Assembly: GCA_964477735.1 (NCBI GenBank)
Contig: CAYZFD010000013.1
Span: 1-37,688 of the forward strand
Origin: CAYZFD01 sp964477735
Lineage (GTDB): Bacteria; Bacteroidota; Bacteroidia; Flavobacteriales; Flavobacteriaceae
Reading direction: 5' to 3'
DNA length: 37,688 nt
The notes beneath the pieces are model-generated. The model was not told the origin of the DNA, made no database searches, and was given only the letters and a program-made list of their open reading frames with translations. The translations under genes were made by a program, and so were the position numbers. Below are positions 7,036 through 15,482 of this stretch, one piece after another. The first letter of the stretch is position 1. The number at the start of each line of letters is the position of its first letter.

Positions 7036-8090
7036 TGGCCCACAAATCTCTCCATTCACAACACAAACCGTTGGCAAACCCAAAAACGCAACTAAAATTT
7101 TTGTCTAACGGGATTTTCGAAACCAAACTCCCGCACTTTAGCCAAAAAACAGTTCCTTTTTTAGAAAAGGGATTGCGCGCTAAAAAAACGGAAATTCTTC
7201 AACTCAATTTAGGGTATATGTGCAACCAAGTCTGTGCACACTGCCACGTAGATGCAGGCCCCGACCGAAAGGAAATTATGTCGAAAGCAATCATGCAAGA
7301 CTGTTTAACCGCACTTGAAAAATCTAAAGCCCACACCCTCGATTTAACAGGTGGTGCACCCGAGATGAACCCCGATTTTCGTTGGCTGGTTGAGGCAGCT
7401 CGTAAAACCCAAGTTGAAGACATCATTGTGCGCTCAAACCTCACCATTCTAAGGGCCAATAAAAAATATTTTGACCTTCCTGAGTTTTTTGCAAAACACA
7501 AATTACACGTCGTTTCATCTTTACCCTACTACAAAAAAGGTAAAACTGACAAACAACGTGGCCAGGGCGTTTTCGACAGTTCTATATTAGCCCTTCAAAA
7601 ACTCAACGAAGTAGGCTACGGAATTGAAGGCAGCGGCTTGCTATTAGATTTGGTTTACAATCCAGCGGGGGCTTTTCTTCCCACAAACCAAAAAGCATTA
7701 GAATCGGATTTCAAAAAAGTGCTTTTTGAAGATTTCAACATTAAATTCAACCGGCTTTTGGCCATCACCAACCTACCCATTAGTCGGTTTTTAGAGTTTT
7801 TAGTGGCCTCAGAAAACTATGAAGATTATATGGAAGCCTTAGTGAACGCTTTCAATCCAGCGGCACTACAAAATGTGATGTGTACCAACACCCTTTCCGT
7901 GGGTTATGACGGTCGATTATTTGATTGTGATTTCAATCAAATGCTCAATCTAGAAGTGAATGCTAAAGTGAAAAATATTTCAAATTTTGACGCCGCAAAA
8001 CTCGAAGATCGGCCTATTGAAACTTCTCAACATTGTTATGGCTGCACAGCTGGTGAAGGCAGTAGCTGCCAAGGCGCTGTTATTTTATGA
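7035..8090 (+). CDS. arsS: Arsenosugar biosynthesis radical SAM protein ArsS
   Basis: A 351-residue radical SAM enzyme. C63-x3-C67-x2-C70 (CNQVCAHC) is the [4Fe-4S]/SAM motif, followed by HVDAGPDR. DLTGGAPEMNP near residue 110 is the SAM-binding GGE-like segment. The C-terminal half (CTNTLSVGYDGRLFDCDFNQML, then CYGCTAGEGSSC) is the Cys-rich DUF3641-type domain of this family. ArsS transfers the 5'-deoxyadenosyl group of SAM to dimethylated arsenic, making the precursor of arsenosugars. In some members a selenocysteine occupies the last Cys-type position; here it is an ordinary Cys (C345). It overlaps the following glycosyltransferase gene by 4 nt (ATGA). Confidence 0.93.
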   Translation: MAHKSLHSQHKPLANPKTQLKFLSNGIFETKLPHFSQKTVPFLEKGLRAKKTEILQLNLGYMCNQVCAHCHVDAGPDRKEIMSKAIMQDCLTALEKSKAHTLDLTGGAPEMNPDFRWLVEAARKTQVEDIIVRSNLTILRANKKYFDLPEFFAKHKLHVVSSLPYYKKGKTDKQRGQGVFDSSILALQKLNEVGYGIEGSGLLLDLVYNPAGAFLPTNQKALESDFKKVLFEDFNIKFNRLLAITNLPISRFLEFLVASENYEDYMEALVNAFNPAALQNVMCTNTLSVGYDGRLFDCDFNQMLNLEVNAKVKNISNFDAAKLEDRPIETSQHCYGCTAGEGSSCQGAVIL

Positions 8091-8686
8091 AAAAATTGCT
8101 CATTATTTTTGTTCGCAATCCCATTTTGGGGCAAGTAAAAACACGTTTAGCCAACAAAATTGGAGCTGAAAACGCACTTTTAATATATCAGAAATTGCTT
8201 GAACACACGGCTCAACAAAGTGCTAAAGTCCTGGCCAGAAAAGAAGTTTGGTATAGCCAACAACTTCAAAAAAACGATGTTTTTAACGAGAACATATTTG
8301 ACAAAAACCTTCAAACAGGAAAAGATTTAGGCGCTCGAATGGAAACTGCTTTTAAGCAGGGGTTCGCTAAAGGATTTACACACATAGTTTTGATTGGCAG
8401 TGACTTACCAGGCTTAAACGCCCAAATCATTGAGGATGCCTTTAGGGTACTTCAAAAAAAACCTGTTGTTTTTGGCCCTGCCAAAGATGGTGGTTATTAC
8501 CTCGTTGGATTGAACACACCGCAGTATAAAATTTTTAAAAATATCAAGTGGGGTGGAAATGATGTGCTAGCAGATTCGCTTTCCCGTATCAACCAAAATT
8601 CTGTAAGTTTGTTAGAAGAAAAGAACGATATCGACACCTATGAAGACTTTATTTCTTTTCCAAAATGGAAAAATATAATACCATAA
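8087..8686 (+). CDS. DUF2064/TIGR04282-type arsenosugar glycosyltransferase
   Basis: A 199-residue cytoplasmic protein of the DUF2064 family, a nucleotidyl-/glycosyltransferase-A-like fold. Motifs: FVRNPILGQVKTRLA at the N-terminus (nucleotide-binding loop), LIGSDLPGL near residue 107 (the DxD-like site) and GPAKDGGYYLVGL near 130. When next to arsS this family is annotated as the arsenosugar biosynthesis glycosyltransferase, thought to act on the ribosyl arsenical to attach its aglycone; the exact donor and acceptor are not established. It overlaps arsS by 4 nt and is followed after 4 nt by the phosphorylase gene. Confidence 0.88.
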   Translation: MKKLLIIFVRNPILGQVKTRLANKIGAENALLIYQKLLEHTAQQSAKVLARKEVWYSQQLQKNDVFNENIFDKNLQTGKDLGARMETAFKQGFAKGFTHIVLIGSDLPGLNAQIIEDAFRVLQKKPVVFGPAKDGGYYLVGLNTPQYKIFKNIKWGGNDVLADSLSRINQNSVSLLEEKNDIDTYEDFISFPKWKNIIP

Positions 8687-8690
8687 ATTT

Positions 8691-9503
8691 ATGTTAGAAT
8701 CTCTCGAAAAAGCAACAGAATACCTTAAGCAACGCGGGTTCGTATTGCCTGAAATTGGCATTGTTTTAGGAACGGGTTTGGGTCAGTTGATAGATCACAT
8801 TGAGGTCATCAAAACTGTGAGTTACAACCTCATCCCGAACTTTCCGACGGCTACTGTTGAATTTCATGATGGAAAATTGATTTATGGGATTTTAGGCAAC
8901 AAAAAGGTTGTGGTGATGCAAGGTAGATTTCATCGTTATGAAGGTTATTCTTTGCAAGACATTACTTTTCCCATCCGTGTAATGAAAAGACTTGGAGCTC
9001 AAAAACTACTGATCAGCAATGCCTCAGGCGCTCTCAATTTAAACTTTAAAAAAAGTGAGTTGATGCTCATTGAGGATCACATCAACTTGCAAGGAGACTC
9101 TCCTTTGGCTTTTCAGGGTGTTGATGCACTGGGAGAACGCTTTGTTGACATGAGCGAACCCTACGATTTAACATTAAGGAACAACCTAAAAAACATTGCA
9201 AAAAAAAATCAAATAACCCTACACAGTGGCGTGTATGCTGCAGTTGTGGGGCCACAACTGGAAACTAAAGCCGAGTATCGATTTCTCAAAACTATTGGTG
9301 CCGATGCGGTTGGCATGTCCACAGTGCCTGAGGTGATTGTAGCCAACCATCTTAAAATGCCATGTGCGGCCATTTCTGTGATTACAGACGAATGCAATCC
9401 AGACCATTTAACCCCCATCAATGTGCCAGAAATCATCGCCATGGCCAAAAAGGCTGAGCCCAATCTTGTTTTGCTTTTCAAATCCTTAATCGAATCTTTA
9501 TGA
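8691..9503 (+). CDS. Purine-nucleoside phosphorylase, arsenosugar-operon member
   Basis: A 270-residue trimeric-type purine-nucleoside phosphorylase. Phosphate-site motifs GIVLGTGLGQL (24-33) and QGRFHRYEGY (77-86) are present, as are SNASGALN and the base-site run from G187 to V215 (GPQLETKAEY, GADAVGMSTVPEV). By spacing, E191 and M209 match E201 and M219 of human PNP. The residue matching human N243 is D233 (VITDECNPD), and the position matching H257 appears to be V245. Those replacements resemble methylthioadenosine phosphorylase and favour a 6-aminopurine with a hydrophobic 5' group. In this operon the likely substrate is the 5'-arsinoyl-5'-deoxyadenosine made by ArsS; ordinary adenosine or MTA salvage is the alternative. 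The stop overlaps the arsM start (ATGA). Confidence 0.9.
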   Translation: MLESLEKATEYLKQRGFVLPEIGIVLGTGLGQLIDHIEVIKTVSYNLIPNFPTATVEFHDGKLIYGILGNKKVVVMQGRFHRYEGYSLQDITFPIRVMKRLGAQKLLISNASGALNLNFKKSELMLIEDHINLQGDSPLAFQGVDALGERFVDMSEPYDLTLRNNLKNIAKKNQITLHSGVYAAVVGPQLETKAEYRFLKTIGADAVGMSTVPEVIVANHLKMPCAAISVITDECNPDHLTPINVPEIIAMAKKAEPNLVLLFKSLIESL

Positions 9504-10468
9504 GCTACTTAGAAACCACCAAAAACGTCTATAAAGAAGCGGCCATAAAAGCCGATGTGGGTTTGTGTTGCACCACTACCCCCATTTGGAAACTTCCACA
9601 ACTAGATATACCCACCAAAATGCTCGAAATGAATTATGGGTGTGGAAGTACCGTGCATCCAAGGGATTTGTCGCAAAACCCTACCACCCTTTATGTGGGT
9701 GTAGGCGGAGGCATGGAACTGCTTCAATTTTCCTATTTCAGCAGAAAAAAAGGAGGCGTGATTGGTGTAGATGTTGTAGATGAAATGCTTGAAGCTTGTC
9801 AAAAAAACTTAAATCAGGCCGCCATTCAAAATCCATGGTTCGACCCAAGCTTTGTGCAGCTTAAAAAAGGAGATGCGCTACAACTTCCTCTTGAAGACTC
9901 AAGCATTGATGTGGCTGCACAAAATTGCTTATTTAACATTTTTAAAACCGAAGAACTTCAAAAAGCACTGCAGGAAATGTATAGGGTTTTAAAGCCCCAC
10001 GGCAGACTTGTGATGAGCGATCCCACCTGTGAACAACCTATGAATACAGAATTAAAAAATGACGAAAGATTAAGAGCGCTTTGCCTCAGTGGTGCTATTG
10101 CGATAAAAGACTATTTGAAAATGCTAACCGACGTAGGGTTTGGAACCATCGAAATAAGGAGTCGTAGGCCCTATAGAATTTTAGACCCAAAACATTATCC
10201 CACAAAAGAACTTGTCTATATTGAGAGCATTGAGGTGTGTGCCATCAAAGATCCCATGCCCGAAGATGGCCCTTGCGTATTTACAGGTAAAACAGCAATT
10301 TATTATGGCCAACAGACCTATTTTGATGATCAGAATGGTCATATTTTACTCCAAAACCAACCCTTAGCTGTGTGTGACAAAACTGCCAAAAACCTTCAAA
10401 ACCTAAACCGTAAAGATATTTACATCTCTGAGTCAACATTTCATTATGACGGTGGAGGCTGTTGTTAA
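9500..10468 (+). CDS. arsM: Arsenosugar biosynthesis arsenite methyltransferase ArsM
   Basis: A 322-residue SAM-dependent methyltransferase. The SAM-binding motif is LYVGVGGGMELLQFSYF (64-80), with acidic D91 after strand 2. Three Cys sit where ArsM enzymes bind As(III): C48 in MNYGCGSTVHP, C143 in AAQNCLFNIF and C195 in LRALCLSGAIA. Extra Cys are at 23-24 and in a C-terminal GGGCC tail, which may bind arsenic or receive reducing power. It would convert arsenite to the dimethylated arsenical used by ArsS. Unlike detoxifying stand-alone arsM genes, this one is embedded between the phosphorylase and a redox pair, and no arsR, arsC or arsenite pump gene is present in the window. Confidence 0.93.
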   Translation: MSYLETTKNVYKEAAIKADVGLCCTTTPIWKLPQLDIPTKMLEMNYGCGSTVHPRDLSQNPTTLYVGVGGGMELLQFSYFSRKKGGVIGVDVVDEMLEACQKNLNQAAIQNPWFDPSFVQLKKGDALQLPLEDSSIDVAAQNCLFNIFKTEELQKALQEMYRVLKPHGRLVMSDPTCEQPMNTELKNDERLRALCLSGAIAIKDYLKMLTDVGFGTIEIRSRRPYRILDPKHYPTKELVYIESIEVCAIKDPMPEDGPCVFTGKTAIYYGQQTYFDDQNGHILLQNQPLAVCDKTAKNLQNLNRKDIYISESTFHYDGGGCC

Positions 10469-10477
10469 AAAAACTGC

Positions 10478-11770
10478 ATGAGCTCAAAAACACATACAGT
10501 CATCATTGGAAATGGAATTTCGGGCAGCACACTGGCCCTTCAATTGCGAAAAAAAAATAGTGATCCCATCACCCTTGTTTCCAAAGAATCTCCCTATTTC
10601 TTTTCCCGAACAGCCTTGATGTATGTGTATATGGGCCATATGAAATGGGAACATTTAGAACCTTATCCCCCTAGTTTTTGGAAAAAAAACAACATCAATC
10701 TGGTTTTTGATGAAGTGAAAAGCATCGACTTCAATGCCAATAAATTATTCTTGAGAAAACATGAAAACTTAGCGTACGATCAGCTGGTTTTGGCCACAGG
10801 TTCTAAACCTAATTTCTTTGATTGGCCTGGTCAAAACCTAAAAAATGTGCGTGGATTATATAGCCGACAAGATTTGGAGGCTTTGGAAAGTGCTTCAGAA
10901 AAAATTAAAAACGCTGTTGTTGTGGGTGGCGGTTTAATTGGGGTTGAATTGGCCGAGATGCTATGTAGTCGTGGCAAAAAAGTCACTTTTTTGGTTCGTG
11001 AGTCCAGCTTTTGGAACAATGTTTTAGCGCCCGAAGAGTCGGAAATCATTTCCAAGCACATTGTCGAAAACGGAGTAGATCTGCGACTATCCACAGAACT
11101 TAGTCACCTCGATGCAGACGATCTGGGTGCTGTTTGTGCTGCCAACACTAAAGATGGGGATCGTATAGCATGTGAATGGGTAGGCATTGCAACAGGTGTT
11201 TCGCCAAACCTTGATTTGGTAAAAAACACTACCCTCCACACGAAAAAAGGTATTGTTGTGAATCGGCTACTAGAGACCAATCTACCAAGGGTTTATGCGA
11301 TTGGTGATTGTGCCGAACAACTTAATCCTATTGAACATAGACCGAGTGTAGAAGCAGTTTGGTACACAGGTCGCATAATGGGAGAAACCCTAGCAAAAAC
11401 TTTAGCAGGAAATCCGACAGCTTACAAGCCTGGACATTGGTTTAATTCGGCCAAATTTTTTGAACTCGAATACCAAACCTATGGTTGGGTATGGGCCAAG
11501 CCCAAAACTGATGAACAGCAATTATTTTGGTCTGAAAAAAGTTGTAGCCTCCGTTTGGCTTATAATCATAAAACAAGGCAAATATTAGGGTTCTGTAGCT
11601 TAGGATTGCGATTGCGCCAAGCTGTTTGTGACCGTTGGCTTGAGGAAAAAATTTCGATAGAGCAAGCCGTCAATCAATTAGAAAAAATTCGCTTTGATGC
11701 AGAGTTTGCACACAATCCCTACCCCAAAATTAAGCAAGAGTTTTTAAGACAACTTCATGAAATCATCTGA
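10478..11770 (+). CDS. FAD/NAD(P)H-dependent oxidoreductase
   Basis: A 430-residue two-dinucleotide-binding flavoprotein. An N-terminal FAD motif (VIIGNGISGSTLAL), a central NAD(P)H motif (AVVVGGGLIGVELAEML, near residue 148) and the second FAD motif (RVYAIGDCAEQLNP, near 270) are complete. No redox-active CxxxxC disulfide is visible, so it resembles ferredoxin/rubredoxin reductases more than thioredoxin reductases. About 130 C-terminal residues are outside the common fold. It lies 9 nt after arsM and its end overlaps the polyferredoxin gene by 14 nt, so the pair is probably an electron-transfer unit. It could feed electrons to ArsS or reduce pentavalent arsenic intermediates; neither is shown by the sequence. 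Confidence 0.8.
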   Translation: MSSKTHTVIIGNGISGSTLALQLRKKNSDPITLVSKESPYFFSRTALMYVYMGHMKWEHLEPYPPSFWKKNNINLVFDEVKSIDFNANKLFLRKHENLAYDQLVLATGSKPNFFDWPGQNLKNVRGLYSRQDLEALESASEKIKNAVVVGGGLIGVELAEMLCSRGKKVTFLVRESSFWNNVLAPEESEIISKHIVENGVDLRLSTELSHLDADDLGAVCAANTKDGDRIACEWVGIATGVSPNLDLVKNTTLHTKKGIVVNRLLETNLPRVYAIGDCAEQLNPIEHRPSVEAVWYTGRIMGETLAKTLAGNPTAYKPGHWFNSAKFFELEYQTYGWVWAKPKTDEQQLFWSEKSCSLRLAYNHKTRQILGFCSLGLRLRQAVCDRWLEEKISIEQAVNQLEKIRFDAEFAHNPYPKIKQEFLRQLHEII

Positions 11771-13283
11771 ATTTTTTATGAATACTGGGCGTGGCCTAGG
11801 GTTTTTAGGGTGCATTGGAATTTTTCTTTTGAGCTTCCAAAAAAACCTGTCCTCGAATGTTCTTATCATTATTGGCTTGTTGTCTAGCGTTTTGATGGGT
11901 ATTGTTCTTTTTTCGTACGGACGCTATCACCAAAAATCGGCTGGAATTCACAACAATAAAAATTGGACATCATCATTGACAGCACGCGGCAGTTTCGCCT
12001 GGATTTTAGGCATACTTATTACAGGTTTTTATGTAATGCTTTATTGGTTTCCGGAAATTCTCGGAAAAGGAAAAGCTGGATTCGCAAACACAGGCTTAGT
12101 AGGTTTGTTTGATCCTCTCAGCATCCTATTCAATGGCCAACCCGCAAGTGAATGGTTTGTTTATGGGGTTCTATACACCTTGGCGGTTTTAGGTTTTGGC
12201 ATCAAGTTTTATTTAAAATATCGAAACAATGCCTACCAAAAAATTCGCACACTATCTGTCATGTTTTTTCAACTGGGGTTTGCTTTTTTAATTCCAGAAA
12301 TTCTTCAGAAACTAAACCCATCAAAGCCATATTTCAACAAAGACTTTAAAAACATGTGGCCCCTAGATTATGATTTTTTCTATGATTGGCATCTAAATAA
12401 TATGCTTAACTCGGGCAATCTTGGTCTTTTTATGCTCATTTTTGGACTGGCTCTTGTTTTTATTATCTCTCCGGTACTCACCTATTTTTTTGGTAAAAGA
12501 TGGTATTGCTCATGGGTTTGTGGCTGTGGCGGATTGGCAGAAACTGCAGGTGATCCTTTTCGACACTTGTCATCAAAAAGTTTAATTGCCTGGAAATTTG
12601 AGCGTTGGAGCATTCATCTAATCTTGGTTTTCGTAACCGTAATGACCATTGCTGTCATTTACACTTTTTTAGGCAAAAGCCCAGAGCATTCGGCACTGAG
12701 TCAAAAAAGCTTTGTTTGGGGAACAGCTTTGTTTTTCGTTTTTATGATGATCATTTTATGGTTTTGGAAACGAAAAGAACTTCAAAAAGATGCACGCATA
12801 GCTCTACTTTCTTTGGGCGTGATTGTTGTTGTTACCCTGTTATTAAACTTCAGCTTTTCGGAAAAGCATGCCTTTTTTATTTCAAGTTACGACCTCCGAA
12901 AATGGTATGGGTTCGGCATTGGCGCTGTGTTTAGTGGAGTTGTTGGGGTTGGGTTTTATCCGCTTTTAGGAAGTCGGGTTTGGTGTCGTTTTGGATGTCC
13001 AATGGCAGCCATTCTGGGGGCACAGCAACGGCTATTCTCAAAGTTTAGAATCACCACAAACGGGGGACAATGTATTTCATGTGGGAATTGTAGCACTTAT
13101 TGCGAAATGGGTATTGATGTAAGAAGTTATGCTCAAAAAGGGGAAAATATTGTGCGGTCTTCTTGTGTGGGCTGTGGCATTTGTTCGGCGGTTTGCCCCC
13201 GAGGCGTTTTGAATTTAGAAAACGCTAGTTTAGAAACTCGACACGTCAGTTCTCCTTATTTTCAAGACCACAAAAATGACTAA
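11757..13283 (+). CDS. Membrane polyferredoxin (NapH/NosR-like 4Fe-4S protein)
   Basis: A 508-residue integral membrane protein with several hydrophobic segments, spread from residue 12 to about 405. Cys clusters: C251-x3-C255-x-C257 after a transmembrane segment, C410-x3-C414-P, then two standard 4Fe-4S motifs C439-x2-C442-x2-C445-x3-C449 and C470-x2-C473-x2-C476-x3-C480-P. The layout resembles NosR/NapH-type proteins that carry electrons between quinol or NADH donors and an acceptor across or along the membrane. No nitrate or nitrous-oxide reductase genes are present. It overlaps the flavoprotein upstream and the glycosyltransferase downstream by 8 nt, so it belongs to the same transcript. 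The acceptor is unknown. Confidence 0.8.
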   Translation: MKSSEFFMNTGRGLGFLGCIGIFLLSFQKNLSSNVLIIIGLLSSVLMGIVLFSYGRYHQKSAGIHNNKNWTSSLTARGSFAWILGILITGFYVMLYWFPEILGKGKAGFANTGLVGLFDPLSILFNGQPASEWFVYGVLYTLAVLGFGIKFYLKYRNNAYQKIRTLSVMFFQLGFAFLIPEILQKLNPSKPYFNKDFKNMWPLDYDFFYDWHLNNMLNSGNLGLFMLIFGLALVFIISPVLTYFFGKRWYCSWVCGCGGLAETAGDPFRHLSSKSLIAWKFERWSIHLILVFVTVMTIAVIYTFLGKSPEHSALSQKSFVWGTALFFVFMMIILWFWKRKELQKDARIALLSLGVIVVVTLLLNFSFSEKHAFFISSYDLRKWYGFGIGAVFSGVVGVGFYPLLGSRVWCRFGCPMAAILGAQQRLFSKFRITTNGGQCISCGNCSTYCEMGIDVRSYAQKGENIVRSSCVGCGICSAVCPRGVLNLENASLETRHVSSPYFQDHKND

Positions 13284-13965
13284 AATTGCTGTAATCATTC
13301 CTGCCTTCAATGAAGAAAGAGCCATCAAACATGTGCTGGCAGACCTTCCGAACAACATCAATGAAGTGGTGGTGGTAAACAATGGTTCAACCGACCAAAC
13401 GGCAATTCGTGCCCAAGAAGGAGGCGCCACCGTTTTAACGGAGAACAACAAAGGGTATGGGTATGCTTGCCTAAAAGGAATAGATTATTTAATCAAACAA
13501 GAAAATCCGCCAGAGATTGTTGTCTTTATCGATGGAGACTACTCCGACCACCCAAATGAGTTATACGACTTAGTGAATCCTATTCTGAAGGGGAAAGCAG
13601 ATTTTGTTTTAGGTGCAAGAGTTAAATCGAAAAGAATGGCGGGCTCCATGACCCCACAACAAGTTTTTGGCAATGCACTCGCCACCACACTTATGCGCCT
13701 GTTTTTCAACAGTCGTTTTACAGATTTAGGCCCTTTTCGGGCCATACGTTTTTCTACACTCCAAGCCTTAGAAATGCAAGACAAAACATATGGATGGACC
13801 GTTGAGATGCAACTGAAAATTTTAAAGAAAAAAATACCATATGTCGAAATTCCCGTTTCATATAAACAACGAATTGGGGTTTCAAAAGTTTCGGGTACGA
13901 TAAAAGGTACTATCTTTGCGGGAATAAAAATCTTGGGGTGGATTTTCAAATACAGTATTGGATGA
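13276..13965 (+). CDS. GT2 glycosyltransferase, DPM1/polyprenyl-phosphate-sugar synthase-like
   Basis: A 229-residue single-domain family 2 glycosyltransferase. It opens with IAVIIPAFNEERAIKHVL, followed by VVVNNGSTDQT and the metal-binding FIDGDYSDHPNEL (DxD type), and later MTPQQVFGNALATTLMRLFF and GWTVEMQLKILKK, which are hallmarks of dolichol/polyprenyl-phosphate-sugar synthases. It has no clear C-terminal transmembrane pair, so it resembles the soluble class that makes a lipid-phosphate sugar on the inner face of the membrane. It overlaps both neighbours and is followed by two membrane glycosyltransferases, one of a type that uses lipid-linked sugars. It differs from the GT2 (TIGR04283) commonly paired with arsS. 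Confidence 0.83.
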   Translation: MTKIAVIIPAFNEERAIKHVLADLPNNINEVVVVNNGSTDQTAIRAQEGGATVLTENNKGYGYACLKGIDYLIKQENPPEIVVFIDGDYSDHPNELYDLVNPILKGKADFVLGARVKSKRMAGSMTPQQVFGNALATTLMRLFFNSRFTDLGPFRAIRFSTLQALEMQDKTYGWTVEMQLKILKKKIPYVEIPVSYKQRIGVSKVSGTIKGTIFAGIKILGWIFKYSIG

Positions 13966-15482
13966 TGCAATTCGAATGGACACAATTGACCCTTCCGCTG
14001 TCTATTCTACTGATGATTGTTTATGCTGTTGCACTCCTCCTCATTCTTTTTTACGCATTGTCACAGCTCAATTTGCTGTTCAACTATTTGTCTTTTCACA
14101 AAAAAAACCCGCCCGAAAACCAAACGCTCGACACCAGCGACCCTAACACAGTTCCGCATGTTACAATACAGTTGCCCGTTTTCAATGAACTATATGTAAT
14201 TGAGCGTTTACTTGAGTGTATTGCCAAAATCAACTATCCACGTCAAAAACTAGAAATTCAGGTTTTAGATGATTCTACTGATGAATCTGTTGAAGTCACC
14301 GCTCGTTTGGTTTCAGAAATGCAAACCGTTGGGATTGATATCCAGCATATTAGAAGAAAAGACAGAGTTGGCTTTAAGGCTGGAGCACTTAAAGAAGGGC
14401 TTAAAACTGCCAAGGGTGAATTTATTGCCATTTTTGACGCAGACTTTTTACCCTCCGAAGATTGGTTAAAAAAAACCATTCCCCATTTCAATAATGAAAA
14501 CATTGGTGTTGTTCAAACTCGTTGGGGACATATTAATAGAGATTTTTCAGTGCTTACAAAAATTCAGGCTTTTGCACTAGATGCGCACTTTACTCTCGAA
14601 CAAGTGGGACGAAACAGTAAAGGGCATTTCATCAATTTTAACGGCACCGCAGGGGTCTGGCGCAAGCAATGCATCATCGATTCAGGAAACTGGGAGGGGG
14701 ATACACTCACCGAAGATTTGGATTTGAGCTATCGAGCACAATTGAAAAATTGGAAGTTTAAATATCTTGAAAACATTGAAACTCCTGCCGAGTTGCCTGT
14801 GGTGATCAGTGCTGTTCGCTCTCAACAGTTTCGATGGAACAAAGGAGGAGCAGAAAACTTTAAAAAAATGTTTTCTAGAGTTATTTCTGCAAAAAATATC
14901 CCATTAAAAACACGGCTTCATGCCACAATGCACCTGCTCAATAGCACCATGTTTTTTAGTGTACTGACTGTAGCGCTATTAAGCATTCCGATGCTCTATA
15001 TTAAAAATGAATGGGGGCATATGATGTGGTTTTTTAACATCACGAGTTTGTTTATCATTAGCACGCTTATTTTTTTCATTTGTTATTGGTTTGTTTACAA
15101 ACGGATGCACGGTAGTGGTTTCTCAAATTTTTTAGAATTCATCAAAACATTCTGCACTTTTTATGCCATCGCTATGGGCTTTTCACTGCATAATTCTATC
15201 GCAGTTTTGGAAGGGCATTTGGGCAAAAAAAGTGAATTTATAAGAACCCCAAAATTTAACCTTTCCTCTTTTGTAAATAACATTAAATCAAATAAATACA
15301 TCAAAGGGGCTGTTTCAAAAAACACGCTAATAGAAGCTTTGCTAACCCTATATTTTATCTTTGGCATGTATAGTGCTTTTGTGGTGGGAAAAGAAGGTGA
15401 TTTTGGACTTTTTCCATTCCACTTGCTATTGTCTATTGGTTTCGGCTACGTCTTTCTTACGTCTATTCGATCTAAATTATAA
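13962..15482 (+). CDS. Cellulose-synthase-like membrane GT2 glycosyltransferase
   Basis: A 506-residue processive-type GT2. I chose ATG at 13962 because it overlaps the previous stop as ATGA; an in-frame GTG lies 24 nt earlier. One membrane helix (about 8-32) precedes the catalytic domain, whose D, DxD, TED and QxxRW motifs are all present: VLDDSTDES, FDADFLPS, TEDLDLSYRAQ and QQFRWNKGG. Four or more further membrane segments follow from about residue 318. It looks like the CESA-like group that includes glucomannan synthases and glycolipid-forming enzymes. No PilZ domain and no bcsB-like partner are seen, which argues against cellulose export. Its end (TAATG) is one base over the next start. 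Confidence 0.85.
   Translation: MMQFEWTQLTLPLSILLMIVYAVALLLILFYALSQLNLLFNYLSFHKKNPPENQTLDTSDPNTVPHVTIQLPVFNELYVIERLLECIAKINYPRQKLEIQVLDDSTDESVEVTARLVSEMQTVGIDIQHIRRKDRVGFKAGALKEGLKTAKGEFIAIFDADFLPSEDWLKKTIPHFNNENIGVVQTRWGHINRDFSVLTKIQAFALDAHFTLEQVGRNSKGHFINFNGTAGVWRKQCIIDSGNWEGDTLTEDLDLSYRAQLKNWKFKYLENIETPAELPVVISAVRSQQFRWNKGGAENFKKMFSRVISAKNIPLKTRLHATMHLLNSTMFFSVLTVALLSIPMLYIKNEWGHMMWFFNITSLFIISTLIFFICYWFVYKRMHGSGFSNFLEFIKTFCTFYAIAMGFSLHNSIAVLEGHLGKKSEFIRTPKFNLSSFVNNIKSNKYIKGAVSKNTLIEALLTLYFIFGMYSAFVVGKEGDFGLFPFHLLLSIGFGYVFLTSIRSKL

Noticed and set aside
13539..13985. 148-codon minus-strand frame opposite the DPM1-like glycosyltransferase
   Set aside because: Covered by a well-supported plus-strand gene with all GT2 motifs; the translation shows no known domain.
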